A stretch of DNA of 64,000 nucleotides from Paracoccus sp. S-4012. Lineage in GTDB: Bacteria; Pseudomonadota; Alphaproteobacteria; Rhodobacterales; Rhodobacteraceae. The notes below the pieces were generated by a model. It worked only from the letters and a program-made list of their open reading frames with translations. It made no database searches and had not been told where the DNA came from. Numbering within the stretch: position 1 is the stretch's first letter; each line of letters opens with the position of its first letter. Of this stretch, positions 29,193 through 38,141 are shown piece after piece. The position numbers were made by a program, and so were the translations under genes. The stretch spans positions 1 to 64,000 of the forward strand of contig NZ_WKKA01000008.1 in NCBI RefSeq assembly GCF_009674885.1, written 5' to 3'.

Positions 29193-29440
29193 AACCGTCG
29201 CTCCTTCGCATTAGCCCTGCGGAGGCTGATGATCCTCAGCCTTCCATCACGCGGCGTCACCACCGCCATGTGCCACCGCCCGTCGATAGGTGCCGCCACC
29301 CGCAGCCGCGTCTCGCCATAGTCGTGGCGGTCATCCTCGATGACCACCGCCGCCGTCCAGTCGAGCCGCTCAGCCGCCGCGAAATCCACGCCATGCTTGA
29401 TCAGGTTCGCGGCGCGCTTGGCCTCATCCCACTCAAGCAT
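29168..29440 (-). CDS. brnT: BrnT-family ribonuclease toxin
   Basis: A 90-residue RelE-fold toxin recognised by MLEWDEAKRAANLIKHGVDF and RLRIISLRRANAKERRLW, the two most conserved BrnT stretches. It cleaves RNA and is neutralised by BrnA. Order toxin-antitoxin with overlap is the standard BrnTA arrangement. Just upstream lies an AT-rich run with TTGACG (29465-29470, minus strand) and TACTTA 17 bp further, ending 1 bp before the ATG; it may be the promoter/operator, though that spacing would leave almost no leader. Confidence 0.9.
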   Translation of the reverse strand: MLEWDEAKRAANLIKHGVDFAAAERLDWTAAVVIEDDRHDYGETRLRVAAPIDGRWHMAVVTPRDGRLRIISLRRANAKERRLWASATRS

Positions 29441-29478
29441 TTAAGTATGCATGTAAAGCCCTGCCGTCAAGCCGGACT

Positions 29479-31440
29479 TCACACATCCAGCTCCTCCACG
29501 AACCGCGCATTCTCGCTGATGAACTGGAACCGCAATTCGGGCTTCCGCCCCATCAGCCGCTCGACCACGTCGCGGGTCTCGCCGCTCTCGTCCTCGTCGA
29601 TGCTGACGCGGATCAGCTTGCGCGTGGCCGGGTTCATCGTCGTGTCCTTCAGGTCCTTGGCGTCCATCTCGCCGAGACCCTTGAAGCGCTGCACGTCGAT
29701 CTTGCCCTTGCCGCCGAGGCCCTTCGCCAGCCAGCGCTCCTTCTCCGCGTCGTCGGGGACGTAGACCCGCTCGGCCCCCTGGGTCAGCCGGTAGAGCGGG
29801 GGGCAGGCCAGATAGAGGTGCCCGCGGTCGATCAGCGGGCGCATCTGGGTGAAGAAGAAGGTCATCAGCAGCGAGGCGATATGGGCCCCGTCCACATCGG
29901 CGTCGGTCATGATGATGATCTTGTCGTAGCGCAGATCGTCGAGGATGAAGCGCGTCCCCATGCCGGTGCCGAGCGCCTGGCAGAGGTCGGCAATCTCCTG
30001 GTTCTGCCCCAGCTTCGAGGAGGCCGCGCCCAGCACGTTCAGGATCTTGCCCCGGATCGGCATGACCGCCTGCGTCGCCCGCTCGCGCGCCGCCTTCGCG
30101 CTGCCGCCCGCCGAGTCGCCCTCGACGATGAACAGCTCCGTCCCCTCGCGGCTGGTCGCGCTGCAATCCACTAGCTTGCCGGGCAGGCGCAGCTTCTTGG
30201 TGGCGGTCTTGCGCGCCGTCTCCTTCTCCTGCCGCCGCCGCAGCCGCTCCTCGGCCCGCAGCACGAGAAAATCGAGGATCGCCCCGGCGCTCTTCGGATC
30301 GGAGGCCAGCCAGTTGTCGAAATGGTCCCGCACCGCGCCCTCGACCAGCCGCGCGGCCTCGGCGGTGGCGAGGCGGTCCTTGGTCTGGCCGACGAACTCC
30401 GGCTCGCGGATGAAGCAGGAGACGAGGGCGCAGCCGCCGGTCAGCAGGTCGTCGCGGGTGATCTGCTCCGCCTTGCGGTTCTTCACCAACTCGCCATGCG
30501 CGCGGACGCCCTTGAGGATCGCCGACCAGAACCCCGCCTCATGGGTGCCGCCCTCGGGTGTCGGCACGGTGTTGCAGTAGGACTGGATGAAGCCGTCGCG
30601 GGCAGGGGTCCAGTTGATCGCCCAGTCCACCTTTCCGGCACGGTCGAACTTCTCGGCAAACTCGACTGACCCCGCAAATGGTTGGGCGGCATAGGTCGAA
30701 ACGCCATGAAGCTGCTCGGCGAGGTAGTCGGCCAGGCCGCCGGGGAAGTGGAACACCGCCTCGGCCGGTGTCTCGCCATCGTCGATCTCGGTCCGCCAGC
30801 GGATTTCCACGCCGGAGAACAGGTAGGCCTTCGACTTGACCATTTTCATCATCCGCGCGGGTTTCAGCCGGTGGTGGCCGAAGATTTCCTCGTCGGGATG
30901 GAAGGTGACGGTGGTGCCGCGCCGGTTCGGGGCAGGACCGACCTTCTCGACCGGGCCGAGCGGAATGCCGCGGCTGAAGGCCTGGCGCCAGAGTTCGCGG
31001 TTCCGCGCGACCTCGACCACCATGCTGTCGGAGAGCGCGTTGACGACGGAGGCGCCGACGCCGTGCAAGCCGCCGGACGTCTGGTAGGCGTCGCCCGAGA
31101 ACTTGCCGCCCGCATGCAGCGTGCAGAGGATCACCTCGAGCGCCGAGCGGCCCGGAAACTTCGGATGCGGGTCGATCGGGATGCCGCGGCCGTTGTCGCG
31201 CACGGCGACGGAGCCGTCGGCGAGCAGCTCGACCTCGATGCGGCTCGCGTGCCCCGCGACGGCCTCATCCATCGCGTTGTCGAGGATTTCCGCGACCAGA
31301 TGGTGCAGCGCGCGCTCGTCGGTGCCGCCGATATACATGCCGGGGCGCTTGCGGACCGGCTCCAGCCCCTCCAGCACCTCGATCGAGGCGGCGGAATAGG
31401 CGTGGCTGGCCGCCTCGGCGGAGGAGAGAAGGTCGTTCAT
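29479..31440 (-). CDS. parE: DNA topoisomerase IV subunit B
   Basis: ATPase subunit of topoisomerase IV, which decatenates daughter chromosomes. The 653-residue protein has the GHKL ATPase domain (EILDNAMDEAVAG, DNGRGIPIDPHP, GGLHGVGASVVNALS), transducer, and Toprim domain (FIVEGDSAGGSAK, MTDADVDGAHI), with the C-terminal RFKGLGEMDAKDLKDTTMNP. It is ParE rather than GyrB by length and by the LxCxPPLYR region. The ATG at 31440 (MNDLLSSAEAA) is preferred over 31494. Flanked on both sides by toxin-antitoxin genes. Confidence 0.95.
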   Translation of the reverse strand: MNDLLSSAEAASHAYSAASIEVLEGLEPVRKRPGMYIGGTDERALHHLVAEILDNAMDEAVAGHASRIEVELLADGSVAVRDNGRGIPIDPHPKFPGRSALEVILCTLHAGGKFSGDAYQTSGGLHGVGASVVNALSDSMVVEVARNRELWRQAFSRGIPLGPVEKVGPAPNRRGTTVTFHPDEEIFGHHRLKPARMMKMVKSKAYLFSGVEIRWRTEIDDGETPAEAVFHFPGGLADYLAEQLHGVSTYAAQPFAGSVEFAEKFDRAGKVDWAINWTPARDGFIQSYCNTVPTPEGGTHEAGFWSAILKGVRAHGELVKNRKAEQITRDDLLTGGCALVSCFIREPEFVGQTKDRLATAEAARLVEGAVRDHFDNWLASDPKSAGAILDFLVLRAEERLRRRQEKETARKTATKKLRLPGKLVDCSATSREGTELFIVEGDSAGGSAKAARERATQAVMPIRGKILNVLGAASSKLGQNQEIADLCQALGTGMGTRFILDDLRYDKIIIMTDADVDGAHIASLLMTFFFTQMRPLIDRGHLYLACPPLYRLTQGAERVYVPDDAEKERWLAKGLGGKGKIDVQRFKGLGEMDAKDLKDTTMNPATRKLIRVSIDEDESGETRDVVERLMGRKPELRFQFISENARFVEELDV

Positions 31441-31514
31441 CGGCTGCCCGTTGTTTTCGTTGTGGCGAGGGTTATGCGCGCTCGGGCGTTCCAAGGCAAA
31501 CGCGCGATCCGCCC

Positions 31515-31892
31515 TCAGGCGTGGTCGCGCAGCCAGTCGGCGAGCGCGCCGTCGTCGATCAGGCCCTGCGCGAGGGCGATGACCTTCTGGCCCATCACCT
31601 CCTCGGAGACGGCCGGCTCGCGCGCACCGTTGGTGTCGAGGACGGTCTGCATCACGCGGAACGCAGTCCGCTTGTTGCCGTCATTGAAGCAGTGCCCTTG
31701 GGCAATAGCCATCGCGTAGGCAGCGGCGAGGTCATAGACATCGCCCACCAGCCCGTAACTCAGTCGGTTCTCGACGCGCGCCAAGGCACCGTCGAGCGAC
31801 TTGTCGCGCGCGCGTCCGGTTAGTTCACCGGGGTTCAGCACGGCATCATGGATTAGTTCCACCATGTCGGTGGTCGGCAGAAGCCAGTTCAT
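31515..31892 (-). CDS. doc: Doc-family toxin (Fic fold)
   Basis: A 125-residue toxin that phosphorylates EF-Tu in the P1 prototype. The Fic-type motif is H67-x-F69-x-D71-x-N73-K-R in GHCFNDGNKRTAF, matching the Doc HxFx(D)xNKR pattern rather than AMP-transferring Fic enzymes. N-terminal LIHDAVLNPGEL is also Doc-like. It follows the antitoxin gene by 6 bp in the usual phd-doc order. Confidence 0.92.
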   Translation of the reverse strand: MNWLLPTTDMVELIHDAVLNPGELTGRARDKSLDGALARVENRLSYGLVGDVYDLAAAYAMAIAQGHCFNDGNKRTAFRVMQTVLDTNGAREPAVSEEVMGQKVIALAQGLIDDGALADWLRDHA

Positions 31893-31898
31893 CCGGCG

Positions 31899-32144
31899 TC
31901 ACTTGTCCCGGAGGTAATCCAGCACCGGCTGGGCGCGCTCGCGGGTGCGTTCCAGCGAAGCCATGATCTCCTCGCGCGTGGCATAGCGATGCTGCGGCGC
32001 CGTCGCCTCCTCCGGCACGAGATAGGCCACCACCGCCGAGTTCTTCAGCACCGCCACCGGCTTGCCGCCGGCGCGGTCGAGGACCTTCTGCGGCTCGCGT
32101 AGTTCGGTCATGGTGCAGATCTGGTTCGTCAGCAGGCGGGTCAT
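31899..32144 (-). CDS. phd: Phd/YefM-family antitoxin
   Basis: An 81-residue antitoxin whose N-terminal half (REPQKVLDRAGGKPVAVLKN, then SAVVAYLVPEE) is the Phd/YefM DNA-binding fold; the C-terminal helix wraps the Doc partner. I chose the ATG at 32144, 7 bp after a GGGAGG ribosome-binding site, over the adjacent GTG. An A/T-rich stretch upstream (TAGAAT, 32174-32179 region on the minus strand) may hold the promoter. Confidence 0.88.
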   Translation of the reverse strand: MTRLLTNQICTMTELREPQKVLDRAGGKPVAVLKNSAVVAYLVPEEATAPQHRYATREEIMASLERTRERAQPVLDYLRDK

Positions 32145-32196
32145 CACGCATCCTCCCTGCGCTGGATATCGTCTATTCTAATGCGCGTTTCAATGG

Positions 32197-32856
32197 CTAC
32201 TCGGGCTCGGCCAGCCGCGCCTGCCACATCTTCTGGAACGCCGGCCGGGCCTGCGCGGCGGCGAGCCATTCCTCCACCGCCGGAAACTGGCCCATCAACG
32301 CGCCATAGCCTTGGGCGTAGCGCACCACCTCGGCCACGTTCAGGTCGGCGACGGTAAAGCGGTCGCTGACGAGGTGGCCGTGGCGGCCGAGGTGCTCGTC
32401 GAGGACGCGCATCGGCCGGACCAGCCGCTCGCCGGCCTCGGCCACGAGGCCCGCATCCTCACCGGATTGTGCCTGGCCGCGGCCGTGCAGGAACAGGATC
32501 GTCAGCGCATCCGGCTCGATCGCGGTCGCGGCGTAGAAGCTCCACTGCTCCATCAGGGCCAGTTCCGCCGCATCCGCGGGGCCGAGTGGCGGGCCGGCCT
32601 TGCGGGCCAGATGCAGCGTGCAGGCCATCGATTCGGAGAGGACCAACCCGTCATCCTCCATCACCGGCACGGCGCCCGCGGGCGAGAGGCGCAGGAAGCC
32701 AGGCGACAGGGTATTGAGCGGCGCGCCCTCGTCCAGCGGGTCGGCGAGGCGGTAGGACTGGACCACCGGCACCTGCTCGAAAGGCAGGTCAAGCTCGTGG
32801 CAGAGCCAGATGATGCGCGAGGCGCGCGAGCGGGTAACGCCGTGGATCTTCAGCAT
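32197..32856 (-). CDS. Glutathione S-transferase family protein
   Basis: A 219-residue two-domain GST. The thioredoxin-like N-terminus begins MLKIHGVTRSRASRIIWLCHEL, with the glutathione-binding PAGAVPVMEDDGLVLSESMA (both quoted within limits), followed by the helical C-terminal domain with the FTVADLNVAEV N-capping box. Detoxification or isomerase role; subclass not assigned. Stands alone between phd and pyrD. Confidence 0.9.
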   Translation of the reverse strand: MLKIHGVTRSRASRIIWLCHELDLPFEQVPVVQSYRLADPLDEGAPLNTLSPGFLRLSPAGAVPVMEDDGLVLSESMACTLHLARKAGPPLGPADAAELALMEQWSFYAATAIEPDALTILFLHGRGQAQSGEDAGLVAEAGERLVRPMRVLDEHLGRHGHLVSDRFTVADLNVAEVVRYAQGYGALMGQFPAVEEWLAAAQARPAFQKMWQARLAEPE

Positions 32857-32937
32857 GGGGGCTCCGGTCTCGGGTTCAGGCCGCAGGCTAGGCGCGGCGC
32901 GGGGCCGGGGGAAGGGGGGCCACGATCCCGTGACGCG

Positions 32938-33999
32938 TCAGGCCGCCGCGGGTGCGTCGGCCGCGAGTTCGGCGACGCTGCCATAACCCTCGCGGGCGAG
33001 GCGGGCGTCGAGGGCCTCGGCCAGCCGTGGGGCGAAGGAGAGGCCCTGGAAGACGAGGGCGGTGTAGACCTGCACGGCGCTTGCGCCTGCGGCGAGCTTG
33101 GCCCAGGCGTCATCGGCCGAGGCGATGCCGCCGGTCCCGATCAGGGCGATGCGGCCGCCGGTGAGGCGGTGGAGCGCCGCGAGCGTTGCCGTCGCACGCT
33201 CGAACAGGGGACGCCCCGACAGGCCACCGGCTTCGGCCTGCCAGCGGGCGGGGAGACCTTCCCGCGCGGTCGTGCTGTTCGTGGCGATGAGCGCGTCGAG
33301 GCGCAGGTTCAGCGCCACCGCCGCCAGATCGCTCAGGGCGGGCGCGTCGAGGTCCGGGCCGATCTTGAGGAATACCGGCCGCCGCACCGGCAGCGCATCG
33401 CGGGCAGCCAGCACGCCGGACAGCAGCGACTCGAGCGCGGCAGCCCCCTGAAGCTCCCGCAGGCGCTCGGTGTTGGGCGAGCTGACGTTGACGGTCAGGA
33501 AATCCGCCGCCAAGCCCGTCGTGGCGACCACGGAGGCGAAATCGGCGGCACGGTCCTCGCTGTCCCTGTTCGCGCCGATGTTGAGGCCGACCGGCACCGG
33601 CGAGGGCGCGCGCGCGGCCAGCCGTGCCGCAATGGCCTCCGCCCCCTCGTTGTTGAAGCCGAAGCGGTTGATGACCGCCTCCTCCTCCGCCAGCCGGAAG
33701 AGGCGCGGTTTCGGGTTGCCGGGCTGCGCGCGGGGTGTCGCCGCCCCCGCCTCGATGAAGCCGAAGCCCGCTCGGGTGAGGGGGCCGATGACGCGGGCGT
33801 TCTTGTCGTAGCCGGCGGCGAGGCCGACCGGGTTCGGCAGATCGAGACCGACGACGGTGGTGCGGAGGCGGTCGGACGTGACCGGCCCGCCCCTCAGCGG
33901 CACCAGACCTCGGGCCAGCAGCGACAAGGACAAGTCATGCGCCCGCTCAGGATCGAGGCGGTGGAGCGCCTTGATTCCGACGCGTTCGATGAGGCTCAT
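32938..33999 (-). CDS. pyrD: Dihydroorotate dehydrogenase (quinone), class 2
   Basis: Membrane-associated flavoenzyme of pyrimidine synthesis, oxidising dihydroorotate to orotate with quinone. The 353-residue length and N-terminal amphipathic segment mark class 2. Motifs: [13 protein letters not shown], the FMN-binding [20 protein letters not shown], active-site serine in [14 protein letters not shown], and [20 protein letters not shown]. Its ATG overlaps the DUF952 gene by 4 bp. Confidence 0.97.
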   Translation of the reverse strand: MSLIERVGIKALHRLDPERAHDLSLSLLARGLVPLRGGPVTSDRLRTTVVGLDLPNPVGLAAGYDKNARVIGPLTRAGFGFIEAGAATPRAQPGNPKPRLFRLAEEEAVINRFGFNNEGAEAIAARLAARAPSPVPVGLNIGANRDSEDRAADFASVVATTGLAADFLTVNVSSPNTERLRELQGAAALESLLSGVLAARDALPVRRPVFLKIGPDLDAPALSDLAAVALNLRLDALIATNSTTAREGLPARWQAEAGGLSGRPLFERATATLAALHRLTGGRIALIGTGGIASADDAWAKLAAGASAVQVYTALVFQGLSFAPRLAEALDARLAREGYGSVAELAADAPAAA

Positions 34000-34340
34000 C
34001 CGGCCCCCACGTCCTCGCCGAAGCGGTGGCCGCCGGTGCCGAGGGGCAGGGGCCGCGCCCAGACGACATCCGCGGCGCGGAGCACCCGGTAGAGATGCGG
34101 GAACGCCGCGCCTCCGCGCGAGACCTCCCAGCGCAGCGCCGGGCCGAGACCCGCGCCGTCGCAGGCCAGCAGCCACAGCCCGTCCTCGCCGGAAAAATGC
34201 CGCGCCGCGGTCTCGCGGACCTGTTCCCCGGTCGAGAAGTGGACGAATCCGTCGGCCCGGTCCACCGGGGCGCCCGCGCTCTCGCCCCGCGCGATCAATT
34301 CGGCAAATTCTGCCGGGCGGAAAATCTTGTAGATCAGCAT
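33996..34340 (-). CDS. DUF952 protein
   Basis: A 114-residue DUF952 protein starting [15 protein letters not shown] and containing [19 protein letters not shown] and [18 protein letters not shown], the conserved blocks. Homologues resemble ADP-ribosyltransferase-like folds, but no activity is established. It precedes and overlaps pyrD, an arrangement common in Rhodobacterales. Start ATG at 34340 rather than 34376. Confidence 0.9.
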   Translation of the reverse strand: MLIYKIFRPAEFAELIARGESAGAPVDRADGFVHFSTGEQVRETAARHFSGEDGLWLLACDGAGLGPALRWEVSRGGAAFPHLYRVLRAADVVWARPLPLGTGGHRFGEDVGAG

Positions 34341-34479
34341 GGGCACGCTTCTGCGGCCCTCCGCCGCCCCGGTCAAGCCGTCACGCCCGCGTCACGGGAC
34401 CGCGGCAAACACTTGACCGGCGCCGCCGCCCTGCGGCCTCATGCCGATGTTCCGAACCCCTGCGAAAGGACCGCCCCCG

Positions 34480-36081
34480 ATGCTTCGCCTTCTCGCCACG
34501 ACTGCCGCGCTCGGCCTCATGGCCGGCGCCGCGCAGGCCGACTACGTGCTCCATGTCCTGCACATCAACGATTTCCACAGCCGCATCGAGTCGATCAACG
34601 CCTTCGATTCGACCTGCGACGCCGAGACCGAGGCCAAGGGCGAGTGCTTCGGCGGCATTGCCCGCCTCGCCGCGAAGGTGGCCGAGCTGCGCGACGGGCT
34701 GGAGGCCGAGGGCGCCAACGTCATCCTGCTGGACGCGGGCGACCAGTATCAGGGCAGCCTCTTCTACATGACCTACAAGGGCGAGGAGGTGGTCGAGTTC
34801 ATGAACGCGATCGGCTTCGACGCCATGTCGCTCGGCAATCACGAGTTCGACGACGGGCCGGAGGGCACGGTCACGCTGCTTAACGGGGCGCAGTTCCCGG
34901 TCATGTCGGGCAATCTCGACGTCTCGCAGTCGAACCTGCTGAACGGCAAGCTCGAGGATACGGTGACGCTAGACGTGGGCGGCGAGAAGATCGGCCTCGT
35001 CTCGGCCCTCGCGATGGACACGCCCGAGACCGCCGCGCCGGGGCCCCAGGTGATCTTCCACGACGACATGGAGAGCCTGAAGGGCGACGTGCAGGCGCTG
35101 ACGGACGAGGGCGTGAACAAGATCATCGCGCTGACGCATTCCGGCTACCTCCGCGATCAGGCCTTCGCGGCGCAGGTGCCCGGCCTCGACGCGGTGATCG
35201 GCGGCCACAGCCACACGCTGGTCGGCCCGATGGAGGGCGCGGCCGGTCCCTATCCGACCATGGTCGCGGGGCCGGACGGCAAGGAGGTGCCGGTGGCGAC
35301 CGCCTATGCCTACGGGAAATATCTCGGCCACCTGATCCTGACCTTCGACGACGCGGGCAACCTGATCGCGGCCGAGGGCGAGCCCGTGCTGCTCGACGCC
35401 TCGGTCACGCCCGACCCGGAGATCGCGGCGCGGGTGGCGGAGATGGCGGCCCCGATCGAGGAACTGCGCCAGCGGCAGGTGGCCGAGACCGCCGCGCCGA
35501 TCGACGGCAGCCGCGAGACCTGCCGCGCGCGGGAATGCGAGATGGGGAATGTCGTGGCCGATGCCATGCTCGAGCGGGTGAAGGGACAGGGCGTCACCAT
35601 CGCCATCCAGAACGGCGGCGGGTTGCGCGCTTCGATCGACGCGGGGCCGGTCACGATGGGCGAGGTTTATGACGTGCTGCCGTTCCAGAACACGCTGGCG
35701 ACCTTCGAGGCCAAGGGCGCGACCATCCTTGCGGCGCTCGAGAACGGGGCGAGCCAGTACGAGGAGCAGGCGGGCCGCTTCGCGCAAGTGGCGGGGCTGC
35801 GGTATACAGTGGACCCGGCCGCGCCCGCGGGCAGCCGGATCAGCGAGGTGCAGGTTCTGGGCGAGGGCGGCGAGTGGGTGCCGATCGACCCCGAGGCGAC
35901 CTATGGCGTGGTGACGAACAACTACGTCCGCACCGGCGGCGACGGCTACGACATGTTCGAGACCGAGGGGATGAACGCCTACGACTTCGGCCCGGACCTC
36001 GCGGATGTGCTGGCCGAGCATCTGGCGGCGCAAGGGCCGGGGTTCGCGCCGTCGCTCGACGGGCGGATTACGGTGAGGTGA
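34480..36081 (+). CDS. Periplasmic 5'-nucleotidase/bifunctional phosphoesterase, UshA-like
   Basis: A 533-residue secreted metallophosphoesterase releasing phosphate from nucleotides. After a signal peptide (ATTAALGLMAGAAQA), the two-metal site is visible in HINDFHSRI, LLDAGDQYQGS, LGNHEFDDG and GGHSHTLVG. The C-terminal 5'-nucleotidase domain (about 340-533) has NGGGLRAS and NNYVRTGGDGYDMF, which stack on the base. The ATG at 34480 follows an AAAGGA ribosome-binding site. Stand-alone gene followed by a hairpin. Confidence 0.93.
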   Translation: MLRLLATTAALGLMAGAAQADYVLHVLHINDFHSRIESINAFDSTCDAETEAKGECFGGIARLAAKVAELRDGLEAEGANVILLDAGDQYQGSLFYMTYKGEEVVEFMNAIGFDAMSLGNHEFDDGPEGTVTLLNGAQFPVMSGNLDVSQSNLLNGKLEDTVTLDVGGEKIGLVSALAMDTPETAAPGPQVIFHDDMESLKGDVQALTDEGVNKIIALTHSGYLRDQAFAAQVPGLDAVIGGHSHTLVGPMEGAAGPYPTMVAGPDGKEVPVATAYAYGKYLGHLILTFDDAGNLIAAEGEPVLLDASVTPDPEIAARVAEMAAPIEELRQRQVAETAAPIDGSRETCRARECEMGNVVADAMLERVKGQGVTIAIQNGGGLRASIDAGPVTMGEVYDVLPFQNTLATFEAKGATILAALENGASQYEEQAGRFAQVAGLRYTVDPAAPAGSRISEVQVLGEGGEWVPIDPEATYGVVTNNYVRTGGDGYDMFETEGMNAYDFGPDLADVLAEHLAAQGPGFAPSLDGRITVR

Positions 36082-36082
36082 G

Positions 36083-36102
36083 GGGGGCGGGCTCCCGCCC
36101 CC
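36083..36102 (+). terminator. Hairpin at the end of the nucleotidase gene
   Basis: A 9-bp perfect G/C stem (GGGGGCGGG/CCCGCCCCC) with a 2-base loop starts right after the stop codon, followed only by TTACGG. It is probably a terminator or 3' stabiliser, and the first of a chain of hairpins reaching 36275. Confidence 0.6.
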
Positions 36103-36135
36103 TTACGGATGATTGACCATGCCGCTACGTCCCGC

Positions 36136-36275
36136 CCGTCCGCCAAAGCGGACGGATCCGCGCCCGCCCGCCCCACAGGCGGGCGCGTTTGCGCCCACCT
36201 TCGTGCGGGCGCGGACCCTCTCTGTTACGCTGACGTCTCCGTTCCAAGCGGGATTGGGTCACTCGCCCCAATCCC
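36136..36275. repeat. Chain of hairpins, possible diverged member of the 143-bp repeat
   Basis: Three strong stems follow one another: CCGTCCGC/GCGGACGG (36136-36155), CGCGCCCGCC/GGCGGGCGCG (36159-36187) and GGGATTGGG/CCCAATCCC (36250-36275), with a smaller GCGCCC/GGGCGC pair between. The part near 36181-36232 (GCGC-TT-GCG-CCACC ... CCTCT-TGTTACGC) resembles the 3' part of the repeats at 39311 and 50989, but identity is low, so kinship is uncertain. Confidence 0.45.
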
Positions 36276-36295
36276 TCGCGCCGAACCGTCAGCGA

Positions 36296-37231
36296 TCAAA
36301 AGCCGAGATCGTCCGTTCCCTTCAGCGTGAGGATCTCCCGCGCCTCATCGGGCGTGGCGATCTCCAGCCCCAGCCCCTCGAGGATCTTGCGGACCAGCCG
36401 CACCTGCTCGGCGCTCGACTCGGCGAGCTTCCCCGGCCCCGCCCACAGCGAATCCTCCATGCCGACCCGCACATGCCCGCCCATCGCTGCGGCCATCGCG
36501 GCGACCGGCATCTGCGACCGGCCGGCGCCCAGGACCGACCAGCGGTAGTTGTCCCCGAACAGGCGGTCGGCGGTGCGCTTCATGTGCATCACGTCGTCGG
36601 GATGCGTCCCGATGCCGCCCATCAGGCCGAACACCGTCTGGATGAACAGTGGTCCCTTCACCAGGCCCCGGTCATGGAAATACTTCAGGTTGTAGAGATG
36701 CGCTGTGTCGTAGCACTCGAACTCGAAGCGGGTGCCGTTCGCGCCCAGCGTCGTCAGCAGCTTCTCGATATCGCCGAAGGTATTGCGGAAGATGATGTCC
36801 TTGTTGCCGAGGTAATCGCGCTCCCATTGGTGCTTCAGCTTGCCCTCGAAGCGCTCCAGCATCGGCGCGAAGGAGAAGTTCATCGATCCCATGTTGAGCG
36901 AGGCGACCTCGGGGCGGTAGACCGCCGCGGGCTGCATCCGCTCCTCGATGGTCATGGTCGGCGCGCCGCCGGTGGTGATGTTCACGACCACGTCCGAGCG
37001 CTGCTTGATGACCTGCAGGAACGGCAGGAACGCCTCGGGCGACTGGTCGGGGCGGCCGTCCTCGGGGTTGCGGGCGTGCAGATGGACGATGGCCGCGCCC
37101 GCCTCGGCGGCGCCGAGCGCGGCGTCGGCGATCTCGGAGGCCGTGACCGGCAGGTGCGGCGACATCGAGGGCGTGTGGATCGAGCCGGTGACGGCGCAGG
37201 TGATGATCGTCTTGCGGGGCGGTCTGGCCAT
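36296..37231 (-). CDS. BKACE-family beta-keto acid cleavage enzyme
   Basis: A 311-residue TIM-barrel enzyme of the 3-keto-5-aminohexanoate cleavage family, which condenses a beta-keto acid with acetyl-CoA to give acetoacetate and a new acyl-CoA. The zinc ligands H50 and H52 (VHLHARNPEDGR) and E259, and the catalytic R255 and D260 (VRVGMEDSLW), are all present, so it should be active. The specific keto acid cannot be told. Divergent by 139 bp from an SDR-alcohol dehydrogenase pair. Confidence 0.93.
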   Translation of the reverse strand: MARPPRKTIITCAVTGSIHTPSMSPHLPVTASEIADAALGAAEAGAAIVHLHARNPEDGRPDQSPEAFLPFLQVIKQRSDVVVNITTGGAPTMTIEERMQPAAVYRPEVASLNMGSMNFSFAPMLERFEGKLKHQWERDYLGNKDIIFRNTFGDIEKLLTTLGANGTRFEFECYDTAHLYNLKYFHDRGLVKGPLFIQTVFGLMGGIGTHPDDVMHMKRTADRLFGDNYRWSVLGAGRSQMPVAAMAAAMGGHVRVGMEDSLWAGPGKLAESSAEQVRLVRKILEGLGLEIATPDEAREILTLKGTDDLGF

Positions 37232-37370
37232 GTCGTGTCGGTCCTTCTGGTCTCAGGCTTCCGGTTCGCGGCCACGATCGCGGTCCCGCGCGGCCGGCGC
37301 AAGGGGCCGGACGCTTGCGCCTTCCGCCGGGCGCGATCACAGTCGCCCGGCACAGTCACGGAGCCTGCCC

Positions 37371-38138
37371 ATGGACCTCGCCCTTCTCGGCGCCCGAGTC
37401 ATCGTCACGGCCGGCGCCGCCGGCATCGGCCGCGCCATCATCGACGCCTTCCTGGCCGAGGGCGCCCGCGTCGCCACCTGCGACATCGACGAGGAGGGGC
37501 TGGCGAGCCTGCCCGAGGGCGTCTTCCATCGCCGCGTGGACGTGGCCGACGCCGCGGCGCTCGAAGGCTTCATCACCGACTCCATCACCCATCTGGGCGG
37601 GCTCGACTGCCTCGTGAACAACGCCGGCATCGCCGGGCCGACCGCGAAGATCGAGGACATCGGCCTTGACCAGTGGCACGCCACCATCGACATCGGCCTG
37701 ACCTCGCAATTCGTCGGCACCAAGGTCGCGGTGGCGGCGCTGCGCGAGAGCGGCAATGCCTCGATCATCAACCTGTCCTCGGTCGCGGGCCGCCTCGGCT
37801 TCGCCAACCGCACGCCCTATTCGGCGGCGAAATGGGGAGTGATCGGGCTGACGAAGTCGCTCGCGCTCGAACTCGGCCCCGACAGCATCCGCGTGAACGC
37901 GGTGCTGCCGGGCGTGGTCGCGGGCGACCGGGTGCGGCGGGTGCTGGAGGCGCGGGCGCAGCTGCGCGGGCAGAGCTTTGCCGAGATCGAGGCCGAGGCG
38001 CTCTCCAAGGTCGCGCTGCGCGACTACGTCACGGCCGAGCAGATCGCGGACCAGATCCTCTTTCTGGCGAGCGAGCGCGGGCGGACCATCTCGGGGCAGG
38101 CGGTCTCTGTCTGCGGTGGCGTCGAGATGCTGGGCTGA
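37371..38138 (+). CDS. SDR-family oxidoreductase
   Basis: A 255-residue classical short-chain dehydrogenase. Cofactor motif TAGAAGIGRAI (TGxxxGxG type with the first residue shifted), NNAGIAGP, catalytic Ser in INLSSVAGR and Y-x-x-x-K in YSAAKWGVIG. The aspartate after strand 2 (ATCDIDEEGL) suggests NAD. The ending TISGQAVSVCGGVEML is typical. Followed 3 bp later by the iron alcohol dehydrogenase, forming a two-gene operon facing away from BKACE; likely acts on a hydroxy acid of the same pathway. Confidence 0.9.
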   Translation: MDLALLGARVIVTAGAAGIGRAIIDAFLAEGARVATCDIDEEGLASLPEGVFHRRVDVADAAALEGFITDSITHLGGLDCLVNNAGIAGPTAKIEDIGLDQWHATIDIGLTSQFVGTKVAVAALRESGNASIINLSSVAGRLGFANRTPYSAAKWGVIGLTKSLALELGPDSIRVNAVLPGVVAGDRVRRVLEARAQLRGQSFAEIEAEALSKVALRDYVTAEQIADQILFLASERGRTISGQAVSVCGGVEMLG

Positions 38139-38141
38139 GCG

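Noticed and set aside
29442..29470. TTGACG-17-TACTTA as the brnT promoter
   Set aside because: The -10 would end 1 bp before the ATG, putting the transcript start inside the gene; kept only as a remark.
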